Source of the DNA: Catalinimonas sp038039535
GTDB lineage: Bacteria > Bacteroidota > Bacteroidia > Cytophagales > Cyclobacteriaceae
Assembly: GCF_038039535.1 (NCBI RefSeq)
Contig: NZ_JBBPHP010000006.1
Span: 224,290 to 288,289 of the forward strand
Length of the DNA stretch: 64,000 nt
Direction: 5' to 3'
Shown here: in pieces, positions 17,620 through 27,100 of the stretch
Layout: each line of letters opens with the position of its first letter
Position numbering within the stretch: the first letter of the stretch is position 1
Translations under genes and position numbers: made by a program
Notes under the pieces: model-generated
The model's database searches: none
What the model saw: the letters and a program-made list of their open reading frames with translations, nothing else
What the model was told of the DNA's origin: nothing

Positions 17620-17642
17620 AAAATACTTATTTTAAGTATTTT
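17620..17642. promoter_or_regulatory. Inverted repeat with ATACTTA arms just upstream of umuD
   Basis: Arms AAAATACTTA (17620-17629) and TAAGTATTTT (17633-17642) are perfect complements around a TTT centre. The site ends 39 bases before the umuD start codon, where a repressor could cover the promoter. The core repeats the palindrome at 17539-17550. Control by a damage-responsive repressor would fit the genes downstream but is inference. Confidence 0.45.
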
Positions 17643-17681
17643 TGACATTGATGTAAATAGTCACCTTAAACTGTTTGTACT

Positions 17682-18134
17682 ATGAAAATAGATACTGGTA
17701 CTTACCCAATACTTACACTAGACTTGTTTTCAATTGGTACTTCCGAACCATTGGTATTATCATTATTTGAATCGGATATTCCTGCCGGTTACCCGGCTCA
17801 GGCTGATACCCGGATTGCTCTGAAGTTGGATTTGAATCGTCATCTCATTAAGCATCCGGCTGCAACCTTTTATGCTAGAGTCAAAGGAGGAAATATGGAA
17901 GAATTAGATTTGGAGGATGGAGACATTTTGGTAGTTGACCGAGCTGTAGAATTAAGAGAAAACGACTTAGTAGTCTGTAAGGTTGATGAAAACTTTACAG
18001 TTAAAAGGGCTTATTTGAACGATTTGAGGCATAACTTAAAAACTGAGAGCCTGTCTTCTTATTTGATTCGGACTTTTGAACAACAGAATTTTCATGTTTG
18101 TGGCGTAGTAACTTTCATCATACATAAACCATAA
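17682..18134 (+). CDS. umuD: UmuD-like S24 peptidase homologue lacking the catalytic serine
   Basis: UmuD is cut by itself with RecA help and then joins UmuC as error-prone polymerase V. This 150-residue protein keeps the usual length, the cleavage-site region PAGYPAQA (Ala35-Gly36), the LDLNRHLIKHPAATFYARV block, DGDILVVDRA, and the catalytic lysine in FTVKRA (Lys108). The nucleophile motif, normally G-D-S-M, reads G-G-N-M (residues 69-72; codons GGA GGA AAT ATG), so the serine is an asparagine. If that is correct the protein cannot cleave itself by the known mechanism. The frame is intact and only one base separates it from umuC, so it is probably expressed and may work uncleaved or be cut in trans. 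Family identity is strong; activity is doubtful. Confidence 0.88.
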   Translation: MKIDTGTYPILTLDLFSIGTSEPLVLSLFESDIPAGYPAQADTRIALKLDLNRHLIKHPAATFYARVKGGNMEELDLEDGDILVVDRAVELRENDLVVCKVDENFTVKRAYLNDLRHNLKTESLSSYLIRTFEQQNFHVCGVVTFIIHKP

Positions 18135-18135
18135 A

Positions 18136-19404
18136 ATGTTTGCCCTCATTGATTGTAATCATTTCTATGTCTCATGTGAGCGGGTTTTCAAACCTTATTT
18201 AGAAAATAAAGCTGTAGTTGTATTATCCAATAATGATGGCTGCATTATTGCGATTTCACCTGAAGCCAAAGCTTTGGGAATCAAAATGGGAGCGCCTGTT
18301 TTTGAGATTAAACGTTTTATCAGGAACCATAATATCACTGTTTTTTCATCCAATTATCCGTTGTATGGAGATATGTCAAAGCGGGTAATGAATACACTTC
18401 GTCAATTTTCTCCTGATATTGAAGTATACTCTATTGATGAAGCTTTTTTGCAATTGGATAAAGTTAGCGTACAATATCAGAACTGGAGACATTGGGGCAC
18501 TCATCTTAGAGATACTGTTTATCAGTGGGTCGGCATACCTACTTGTGTAGGAATTGCTCCTACCAAAACACTGGCCAAAATTGCTAACCGGTTGGCAAAA
18601 AAAAGTGGTGAGCAGGTTTATACCCTTGAACATACTAAAGAAATAGAGCAGGCCTTACTGCTTACCTCAGTAGAGGACATATGGGGAGTTGGAAGACGTT
18701 ATGCAGCTTTTCTTTACCAGTCTGGTATTGAGAATGCCCTACAGTTTAGCAGAACAGAAGAAAGCTGGGTAAGGCAACATATGGGTGTAGTAGGGCTAAG
18801 ACTGTTTTATGAGTTAAGGGGTAAGAGTTGCGTTTCTCTTGAAACAGTTAGCAATTCAGGAAATAAAAAAATGATTGGTTCTTCTCGCTCTTTTGTCAAG
18901 CCGATTACCAAGCAGGCTGACTTGAAAGAAGCTATAGCCACCTATTGCACCAGAGTAGGAGAAAAGTTGAGAATGCAACAAAGCTGTGCGAGTATGGTTA
19001 CAGTGTATATCAGAACAAATCGCTTTAGCAATAAGACAGAGCAATATGCAAATGCTCAGGTTATGCATTTACCGGTACCTACTGACAGTACTCTGGAACT
19101 TATTCATTACGCACATAAAGCATTAGATAAGATTTACCGTAATGAGCTAAATTACAAGAAAGCGGGAGTTTTGGTACAGGGTTTGGTGCCAGCTTACAGG
19201 TGTCAGAGGCATTTATTTGATGAAGTTAATAGGGCCAAACACCATAAAGCAATGCAGGCAATGGATGAGATTAATCGTAAGTACGGACGTTTTAAATTAC
19301 GATCGGCCTCTATGGGATTTAAAAACAGCGGTGAAACAATTCAGGGAAGACTTTCTCAAAAATACACCTCAAATTGGAAAGAAATTTTAGAAGTAAATGC
19401 CTGA
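18136..19404 (+). CDS. umuC: Y-family DNA polymerase UmuC
   Basis: UmuC is the catalytic subunit of translesion DNA polymerase V. At 422 residues it has the normal length. The Y-family active site is complete: DCNHFYVSCERVF at the start (metal-binding Asp6) and YSIDEAFL with Asp101 and Glu102. SNNDGCIIA (31-39) and the thumb helix-hairpin-helix segment (VEDIWGVGRRYA) are also typical, as is the UmuC-specific C-terminal tail with MGFKNSGE. It begins one base after the umuD stop, so the two are cotranscribed and translationally coupled. The polymerase appears active even though its UmuD partner lacks the protease serine. Confidence 0.96.
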   Translation: MFALIDCNHFYVSCERVFKPYLENKAVVVLSNNDGCIIAISPEAKALGIKMGAPVFEIKRFIRNHNITVFSSNYPLYGDMSKRVMNTLRQFSPDIEVYSIDEAFLQLDKVSVQYQNWRHWGTHLRDTVYQWVGIPTCVGIAPTKTLAKIANRLAKKSGEQVYTLEHTKEIEQALLLTSVEDIWGVGRRYAAFLYQSGIENALQFSRTEESWVRQHMGVVGLRLFYELRGKSCVSLETVSNSGNKKMIGSSRSFVKPITKQADLKEAIATYCTRVGEKLRMQQSCASMVTVYIRTNRFSNKTEQYANAQVMHLPVPTDSTLELIHYAHKALDKIYRNELNYKKAGVLVQGLVPAYRCQRHLFDEVNRAKHHKAMQAMDEINRKYGRFKLRSASMGFKNSGETIQGRLSQKYTSNWKEILEVNA

Positions 19405-19637
19405 AATTTGTCTGAAATAGTGTTTTTTTATGATTAAAAGTTGTTTTAAAACAAATTTACTGTAAGTTTAATCAATAGTTTGTTACTTGGGTATGCAATA
19501 GCTTTTGTGTATATTTTTGGTATTAAATACTTACTTAATATAAAAGTAATATTTTCTAGACTTTCTTTACATTAACTTAATATGATGATAAGAAATGTTT
19601 AGTAAATTTATTAATTGCGAAATTTTTATTAACAAAG

Positions 19638-20189
19638 ATGAGTGCAACCAGAACTTTTTCAGACCGTCACCAGGTTTTTCAGCAATCTTTTCAGACTAAC
19701 GGGGAGCAGACCAATCATACTAAAGAAGCGTATGATTTACTCACATTGGTAAATCAGAGTTATCAAGCTTTAGACATAGGTCAACTGGGTAGCATTGATG
19801 ATTTGCGTCGTGCTTTAGAAGATGTGGAATCTGTCAGAAAATCTTTCATGGAAAATAATTTTCCATCAGATACTGAAAGCCTAGGCTTGGCGTCGGCGAT
19901 TAATTCCAGTGAGGAATTGGAAACTTTTGAACGTATGGTTTCTTTCTACGAAAAAAGAAAGCCTCCACAGGGAATAGACTGGGAGCTGTTTACAATCAAA
20001 GATGGAAAACTATATTTAAAAAGTAATGAAGAAAGAGCATCAACTTTGTTGGCCACCCAAAAGAGAAAGGCAGTAGAGCAACTCATTAAAGCGATTCAGC
20101 AAGTAGAATCGCTAGGTCTTACTCCATTCAATAGCTTTGAATCTTCTCTCATTACCAAACAGGGGAATACTTATATGATCAAGAAGTAA
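19638..20189 (+). CDS. Hypothetical protein of 183 residues
   Basis: I do not recognise this protein. It starts with a polar, glutamine- and threonine-rich stretch (MSATRTFSDRHQVFQQSF), followed by predicted helices (EAYDLLTLVNQSYQALD, DDLRRALEDVESVRKSF, LETFERMVSFYEKR). A short strand segment (WELFTIKDGKLYLKS) and another long helix (KRKAVEQLIKAIQQVESLG) follow. There is no signal peptide, membrane segment or metal motif. The frame starts 233 bases after umuC, beyond an AT-rich gap, and it converges on the oxoprolinase gene with 6 bases between stops. The gap suggests its own promoter rather than membership of the umuDC operon. Confidence 0.7.
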   Translation: MSATRTFSDRHQVFQQSFQTNGEQTNHTKEAYDLLTLVNQSYQALDIGQLGSIDDLRRALEDVESVRKSFMENNFPSDTESLGLASAINSSEELETFERMVSFYEKRKPPQGIDWELFTIKDGKLYLKSNEERASTLLATQKRKAVEQLIKAIQQVESLGLTPFNSFESSLITKQGNTYMIKK

Positions 20190-20195
20190 AGCAAT

Positions 20196-23100
20196 TTAAG
20201 GCCTTCCGAAACCCCCGCCTCCCGGTGTTTCAATGGTAATGCTATCTCCAGCAGACATTTCTGTTTGATCATTACCTTTAAGTTCTTCTATTGTATTGTG
20301 TTTGCGTGTAATATATTGCCTGCCAGTCTTTCCGTTTTCTCCACCTTTGATACCATAAGGCGTCTGAATGCGGTGTTGAGAGAGAATCGTAAGGGAAACA
20401 TCTTCAAGAAAAGTAATTTGCCGAACAATCCCATTTCCACCTTTCCACTTTCCATTACCACCTGAAGACTTTCTGATCCCAAACCTTTCTAAGCGTACCG
20501 GGTAACGAAATTCAAATATTTCCGGATCAGTAATGCGGGTGTTGGTCATATGTTGATGCACACCATCAGCACCATGAAAACCTTCCCCTGCCCCCGTTCC
20601 TCCGCCAATGGTTTCGTAATACCCAAAACGGTCGTTACCAAAAAGAAGATTATTCATAGTACCCTGACTACAGGCAACGATACCTAGTGCTTTGAGAAGC
20701 GTATCAACGACACGCTGGCTTGTCTCAGTATTGCCCCCAACCACCGCAGGACATTTGTGAGGATCATCATGAAACTGAGGGTTAAGAAACGTATTTACAG
20801 GTACATATAAATCTACAGCTTGCATTAAGCCTTCATTGAGGGGAATAAGTTGTTTGATAAGTAAGCGAAGCACATAGATTACAGCACTGTTAACAATGGC
20901 AAGCGTAGCGTTTAGGTTAGCTGGGTGGACTGCACCACTGCCACTAAAATCAATTCCGATTCTTTTATTTTGAATTTGAAGTTTAACCTGAATGGGAGTT
21001 TTATCATCAAGAAACTCTGTTGCTTTAAAATCTCCTTTTTCAAAATTTTGAATACTTTCCACCATACAGGAATGAGCATAATCTTTAATAGCCTCCATAT
21101 AGTGTCTGATCGATTCTGAACCATGTACCTGGCAAAGTTTTGTAAGCGATTCTTGCCCGGAATGAATGGAAGCCAGAGCCCCCTTTAGATCTGCAATGTT
21201 TTCTTCTATTGCCCGGCTGGGATATTTTCCTGAGGTCAGAATTTTCCGTATCTCTTCCCATTGTACTTCACCTTGTCTGACAAGATATGTAGGAGGTATT
21301 ACCACGCCTTCTTCAGCTAATGATTTAGCGTCCGGAGGCATAGAGCCTGGTCTTTTCCCTCCTAACTCGGCATGGTGAGCGCGATTAGCAACATAGCCTA
21401 CCAATTGGTCCTGATAAAAAATCGGACTGATTAGCGTAATGTCAGGGAGATGAGAACCTCCGTAACGAGGATGGTTCGTAATAGCAACATCACCTTTTTT
21501 AAGTTCCAACTTATCCTTGACGCTACGCACACAAATACCCATGCTTCCTAAATGTACGGGAATATGAGGAGCATTAACCACTAATTCACCTTCTGCATCC
21601 AAAAGTGCGCAGGAGAAATCAAGTCTTTCCTTGACGTTCACCGAAAAAGAGGTTCTTTCCAGCAAGGCCCCCATTTCTTCTGCGATAGCGCCAAAACGGT
21701 TGGTAAAAAGCTCTAACTGAACTTCTTCAGGTTGATCAGATTGGATACTTTTTTTGGTAGGTTGATGATTTAAGATGGCCGTACAATAATGATCAATAAG
21801 TAAAGACCATCCCTGGTCTAAAGTCAAAGTACAGTTATTACTGACTATTAATGCAGGGCCTACTATTTGTGCGCCTGCATTTAAAGATTCCCAATAAAAA
21901 ACCGGTACTTCATTCCACTGGTCTACCACCCAACATTGTTGTGTATCATCAGCTTGAGGCTCAAACTTATGAAAAGACTGAGAATGAGAGGGTTCCTCTG
22001 AAGTAGTGGTAGAGGCCACTACTTTAATAGACTCCAGTTCAATTTTTTGATCTTCAAGCCAGTGCCCAAAAAGGGTAGAATACTGATCACGAAAGGCCTG
22101 CTCTAAATCTAATTCATCTTCATAATCAATTTCAAGACTACTCTCCTGCCCCTGAAAACGTAAGTATAATTTGATGAAGCGAATTTCAGTATCTTGAGCA
22201 TTATAACCTTCCTTCTTTAAAAGCCCAAAAGCTTCTTTTTTCAAGTCTTCAATGATAATTTTTAAATCAGATACTGCTTCCAGAAGTTGAAGAATTTGCC
22301 TGGTGGCAAAACGTTCTACTTCAGCCTTCCCCATACCATAAGCGCTTAGTAGACCTGCATCATAAGGAACAATTACTTTCTGTATTCCCAAAATCTCTGC
22401 AATCTGACAAGCATGCTGCCCACCAGCACCACCACAAGCCAGTAAGGCATGATCCTGAGGATTATACCCTTTGCGCACTGAAATTTTGCGAATAGCGTCG
22501 GTCATTTTTTCATTGGCAATGGTCAGTAGTCCGAGAAGAATTTCTTCGTCTTTATAGGAGCTTCCTTTTTGTTCCTCCATCTGCTTCTTAAGTTCCTGCA
22601 GGGCCATCTTCGCATTTTTTTTGCTGATCGGAATACCGAAACGATCATCACTAATTCTTCCCAGTAACAGATTTACATCAGTAATTGTCAGTGGTCCTCC
22701 AAATCCGTAACAAGCAGGACCAGGACGGGCGCCAGCGCTTTCAGGACCCACGCTTAGTTTATGTCCATCAAAAGTACAACATGAGCCACCTCCGGCAGCC
22801 ACTGTTTCAATTGCGAGAGCCGGGCTGTACAGATTAATATCTCCTACCTTTGTTTCATAACGATAATCAAACTCACCATCATAGCGAGAGACGTCTGTGC
22901 TGGTTCCACCCATATCAAAGGCGAGTATTCTTGAAATTTCCGGATCGGTCTTTCCTGCCTGCTTACAAATATGAGAAGCTCCAACGACACCTCCTGCAGG
23001 GCCGCTCAATAAGCTATCTTTGGGTTGGTAAAGGTCGGCACTGACCAAACCGCCAGCACTGGTCATCACCTTTAGAGAACTTTTATCTAACTTACTTTTG

Positions 23101-23993
23101 ACAGACGCAAGGTAGTCTCCAACCTGAGGAGAAAGGTAAGCATTGATCAAAGCGGTTTTAGCGCGAGGTAATATTTTGATTGAGGGAGCAAGGGCAGCAG
23201 AGGTAGAAACATACACAAAGCCGGCTTTTTCCAAAGCATCGGCCAACTGATCCTCATGTGCACTGTTAAAATAGCTATGCATAAAAGCGATGGAAACAGC
23301 CTGTACATCGCTGTTTTTAAGCTGTTTGACAATCTTATTCATTTCCTCTTTGGTGAGAGAAGTTAAAATATTACCCCTGGCATCAATCCTTTCAATTACT
23401 TCTATCACCTCCTGATAATAAAGTTTAGGTTTAATGATATTAAGAGAAAATATATCAGGACGTTGTTGGGTATCTATCGCAAGGAGGTCGGCAAAACCTT
23501 GAGTGAGAAGGACAGCTGTCTTAGCTCCTTTATGTTCTAACAAAGCATTGGTTCCTCTGGTAGAGCCAAGTCGCATTTCCATAGGTGGGAGGGGCTCTAT
23601 AAGGGAAGTTTCGGTAGCTAATCTGGCGGCTAAAATCGGAGCTTCCTCATGAGCATAAATTTCAAAGTCCTTTCCTTCCAGTTGATCAAGTTCAGATAAG
23701 TTACTAAGTCTGATTTCCTGATTTTTAGTATCATATGCGTCAACGAAAATGGTGGGATGATCCATACCAAGAATACTAAATTGGTATCCCTGAAAAATAT
23801 CTTTTGACACGGGCCATTGGGCTGAAATTCTAATCGTATTTGCCTCAACTATTGCTGTGATTCTTCCTCTTAAAGCACTGATGCTCAGTACTTTTATCCT
23901 TTTAATTTGATCTTTCGGATTAAATGCAATACAATCTGTGAAAGTGCCGCCGGTATCTACCCAGATTTTCCAATATTTTTCTTTGCCATTCAT
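20196..23993 (-). CDS. Fused HyuA-HyuB: 5-oxoprolinase / hydantoinase
   Basis: This 1265-residue protein carries both subunits of the hydantoinase/oxoprolinase family in one chain, like eukaryotic ATP-dependent 5-oxoprolinase. Such enzymes open cyclic amides such as 5-oxoproline to glutamate at the cost of ATP. The HyuA half (about 1-735) has WVDTGGTFTDCIAF at the N-terminus, the phosphate-binding FDMGGTSTDVSRYDG near 365 and CGGAGGQHACQIA near 515. The HyuB half (about 745-1265) has ERLDFSCALLDAEGELVVNA, NHPRYGGSHLPDITLISPIF and a glycine-rich end (IETPGGGGFG). A role as 5-oxoprolinase is likely from the fused layout, but N-methylhydantoinase activity cannot be excluded. It stands alone, with terminators and convergent genes on its flanks. 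Confidence 0.88.
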   Translation of the reverse strand: MNGKEKYWKIWVDTGGTFTDCIAFNPKDQIKRIKVLSISALRGRITAIVEANTIRISAQWPVSKDIFQGYQFSILGMDHPTIFVDAYDTKNQEIRLSNLSELDQLEGKDFEIYAHEEAPILAARLATETSLIEPLPPMEMRLGSTRGTNALLEHKGAKTAVLLTQGFADLLAIDTQQRPDIFSLNIIKPKLYYQEVIEVIERIDARGNILTSLTKEEMNKIVKQLKNSDVQAVSIAFMHSYFNSAHEDQLADALEKAGFVYVSTSAALAPSIKILPRAKTALINAYLSPQVGDYLASVKSKLDKSSLKVMTSAGGLVSADLYQPKDSLLSGPAGGVVGASHICKQAGKTDPEISRILAFDMGGTSTDVSRYDGEFDYRYETKVGDINLYSPALAIETVAAGGGSCCTFDGHKLSVGPESAGARPGPACYGFGGPLTITDVNLLLGRISDDRFGIPISKKNAKMALQELKKQMEEQKGSSYKDEEILLGLLTIANEKMTDAIRKISVRKGYNPQDHALLACGGAGGQHACQIAEILGIQKVIVPYDAGLLSAYGMGKAEVERFATRQILQLLEAVSDLKIIIEDLKKEAFGLLKKEGYNAQDTEIRFIKLYLRFQGQESSLEIDYEDELDLEQAFRDQYSTLFGHWLEDQKIELESIKVVASTTTSEEPSHSQSFHKFEPQADDTQQCWVVDQWNEVPVFYWESLNAGAQIVGPALIVSNNCTLTLDQGWSLLIDHYCTAILNHQPTKKSIQSDQPEEVQLELFTNRFGAIAEEMGALLERTSFSVNVKERLDFSCALLDAEGELVVNAPHIPVHLGSMGICVRSVKDKLELKKGDVAITNHPRYGGSHLPDITLISPIFYQDQLVGYVANRAHHAELGGKRPGSMPPDAKSLAEEGVVIPPTYLVRQGEVQWEEIRKILTSGKYPSRAIEENIADLKGALASIHSGQESLTKLCQVHGSESIRHYMEAIKDYAHSCMVESIQNFEKGDFKATEFLDDKTPIQVKLQIQNKRIGIDFSGSGAVHPANLNATLAIVNSAVIYVLRLLIKQLIPLNEGLMQAVDLYVPVNTFLNPQFHDDPHKCPAVVGGNTETSQRVVDTLLKALGIVACSQGTMNNLLFGNDRFGYYETIGGGTGAGEGFHGADGVHQHMTNTRITDPEIFEFRYPVRLERFGIRKSSGGNGKWKGGNGIVRQITFLEDVSLTILSQHRIQTPYGIKGGENGKTGRQYITRKHNTIEELKGNDQTEMSAGDSITIETPGGGGFGRP

Positions 23994-24065
23994 GGGTAAA
24001 AGTTTAGCAAAAGCAGAATTAAATCAAAATAGATTCACAAAATGCAGGCTAAAAAGAGGGCAGAA

Positions 24066-24109
24066 ATAAAAAAAATAGCGCCAATAAGCTAAAACTATAA
24101 TGGCGCTAT
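24066..24109 (-). terminator. Intrinsic terminator after the PVC-type cytochrome gene
   Basis: On the minus strand a 9-base-pair stem (ATAGCGCCA, 24109-24101, with TGGCGCTAT, 24083-24075) has a 17-base loop and is followed by TTTTTTTTATTT. It lies 22 bases after the stop of the gene at 24131-27538 and ahead of the oxoprolinase start. Confidence 0.8.
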
Positions 24110-24130
24110 AAAAGTGTGATTTTATGGAAG

Positions 24131-27100
24131 TTAAATATTTTCTTTCACCTGTGCGGAAAGAAAAGCTACCAGATTTCTGATCTCTTTTTTGGTTAAAAAG
24201 TTTTTCATATCCGGCATGCTGGAAGGAGCAAAATTAAGATCAACTACTTGTTCTTTGACAATAACAGTATCAGGTCTGCCACCTATTTTGAGGGTAATAC
24301 TCTCATCAGTCTCTCCCTGGTACACACCGCTTATAGACTTACCATTATCCATATCCAGAGTAACCGTACCATAGCCGGGCGATATACGTGCACTGGGATT
24401 GATGATAGCCTCCAGAATCTGTTGTCTGCTTAATTTACTGCCAATACCATCCAATTTAGGAGCTACATTACTGCCATAATCTTCAATGGCATGGCATTTC
24501 ATGCATTGGGCAGTAGGATGGCGGTAAAGAATTCTCTGTCCCTGCTCTGGATCACCACCGTAAAGCGCACCCTGATAGGATGCTAACAATTCATCGGGAG
24601 ACATATTAGCCTGTATTTCATTATACCTGTCTTGCAGATCTTCAGCGTGTGTGCTATCTATAGCTTCGGCCAGTTCCAGTTGCACACCGGGATTTAGTTC
24701 TCCACTTTCCAACTCATTGAGTAATTGTTCAAAAGTACTTTTGGTCTCCTCTACAGGCAAACTACCTAAAGTCAAAAGAGCAGCCTGTTTTTCTTCAACT
24801 GTTCTTTTGTCAATCACTTCAGAAAGTAATACTACTTTTAGATTATTAGATATGTCCATCTGCTTCATCAGGTCCAGTCCGGCTACTCTCACCATCTTTT
24901 CACTGTCAGTCAGTGCCTCTTCTATCGCCTGATCCATCTGATCGGTGTTCATGGCAGCCAGTGCCCTCAGGGCAGCTACTCTTACCTCAGGGTCAGCATC
25001 ATTCTGTAAGACTGCCATCAGACGATTACTTCCGTTTTCAATGTTGAGCTTACCGATTGCCTTAGTAGCACTCAAGCGGATAGGAGTCTCTGAGCTGGCA
25101 GTAAGGTTGATCAAAGCATCACCGGCTTTCATCCTCACCTCAGCAGGATCTCTTTGAATCTCTCCTCTGTATCTTCCGGTCACTCTGTCCAGCACAGAAG
25201 GTTTGGCCCAGGTACTCAAAGCAGCCACTGCTTCTGCCCTCATCTCAGCAGGAGCAGAAGTTCTCAAAGCATAATCAATCAGGTTCTGCATGGCCTCTTC
25301 AGTACCTACCCTGAGGTTGGCATTGATCGCTCTTCTGATGAGCGCTTCATTGATGAATCTTTCTTTTTGCAGCACATCTCCCAAAGCAGGCAGGGCAGGC
25401 TCAATAGAGAAGTCATCATTGATGGCGCGGGCGGCTTCAGTGACAATAAGCTCATCCTCATCGTCCAGGAAGTTGGTGATGCCGGCATCACCCATTCTTC
25501 TCAGTGCCAGTACCGCCCCCATTCTTACCGCTCTTGAAGGATGATCGTGCAGGTCTACTACAGCTTCCACATTATTGATTCTGGCCAGTGCCAGGCTGGC
25601 AGCATGCCGGATGTAGGCATCCTCATCAGCATTGGCTTCCAGCAGGCTGATCAGAGGTTGTACTGCATCGTCATAGGCGATTCTTCCCAGGGCTTCGGCA
25701 GCAAAGAAACGGGCACGAGCATAATCATCATCCAGCAGAGGGATAAGTTCATCACCTGCTTCCTGATAACGGATATCACCCAGCCACTTGGCCGCCTGAG
25801 CTCTGATCTCGGAGTCGGAGTCCTGCAGCAGAGCAACTAAGGGTTGGGCATAGCTGAGGTCCTGCATGCGAGCCAGTTGGGCCAGTCCCCAGATGCTGTT
25901 GACTCTGGCAAGTTGGTTATCGGTTTGAGCAAGATTCTCTTCAAAGACAGCAGCCCCGTCATCACCACGCTTGGCCAGTTCAAACTGTGCTTTCTGACGT
26001 ACCCTCAGATCAGGGTTTTTAAGTAATTCGCTCAGGTGATCTACAGGAAATTCAGTGAAGTTTTCAGCAAGAATTGCTTTAGTTTGCTGACGTAATTCCC
26101 ATTGATTTCCATCATTATCATCAAGTTTCCAGATTCTACCGTAGTCTTTGGTATTCCAGCCATCAATCCAGTCAGCTACATACATGCTACCATCAGGACC
26201 AAAGTCAAGACCAGTGGCTAATACATTGCCTAGAATCTTTTCAGTTTCACTCAACTTAAAGGAAGCTCCTTCGGGTTGTAATTTGAAAGCATGTATTCCC
26301 GAACGGGTAGGGGTACCTGCAAACTCAGCTACAAAAAAAGTGTTTTTCCATTTGGGACTCAGCGCTGTACCTGGATTGTACAACATGCCAGTGGGGCCGT
26401 TGACATAATTCTGTATACAGGGAGTAATGTAGGCAGCCTGCCCTTCAAAGCGAGGTTTATACATTTCTTCATCCATCCAGACCTTGTATTCATTGTTATC
26501 AGGATCGCGATACTTTCCAAATTGCCAGTTGATGCGCCAACCTGTATCAGAACCATTGACCAGATAAACCAGTCTTTCGCTTTCGCCAGGATGGTCACCG
26601 TCATTGTCTACACTGATGAGATTTCCATATTCATCAAAGACAAACTCATGGGTATTGCGCAGGCCCATCGCAAACACTTCAAAATCTGAGCCATCGGGAT
26701 TGGCTCTTACGATTACCCCACGGTTAGGGTACTTCCATTTATTACCATCGGGACCAACACCATTGAAACCAATATCACCAATTCCCCAATAGATTCTGCC
26801 ATCGGGACCCATTTCCAGACCAGATAAATTGTGCCCCCCAAAACCTATGTGTACTCCGAAACCATGTGCTATAGAAGTTTTTTCGTCAGCTAAGCCATCT
26901 CCATCAGTATCTTCAATTTTCCACATATCAGGTGCGACACCTACAAAAAGGTCATCATCATGCGTAAGTACTGCTCCGGCAATGTCAGTAAGTTCATCTC
27001 TGAACCCTTCTACTACCAACTGTGAAAGGTCAGCTACACCGTCACCGGATACATCTTCCAGACGATAAATTTGCTCACTTTCTACAGTCATATCCCGCCA

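Larger units (their letters stand above)
17271..17681. other. AT-rich divergent region upstream of umuDC
   Basis: This 411-base spacer is very AT-rich. It lies between the divergent starts of the 79-residue gene and umuD. It contains no coding frame I can support and no RNA gene. Its right half holds a cluster of palindromes, listed separately, within 145 bases of the umuD start. Promoters for both sides must lie here, but I could not place them. Confidence 0.6.

Noticed and set aside
25154..25537. Long frames on the plus strand opposite the HEAT-repeat part of the PVC-type gene
   Set aside because: They arise from the regular repeat composition of the real minus-strand gene; none has a signal, domain or plausible start region.
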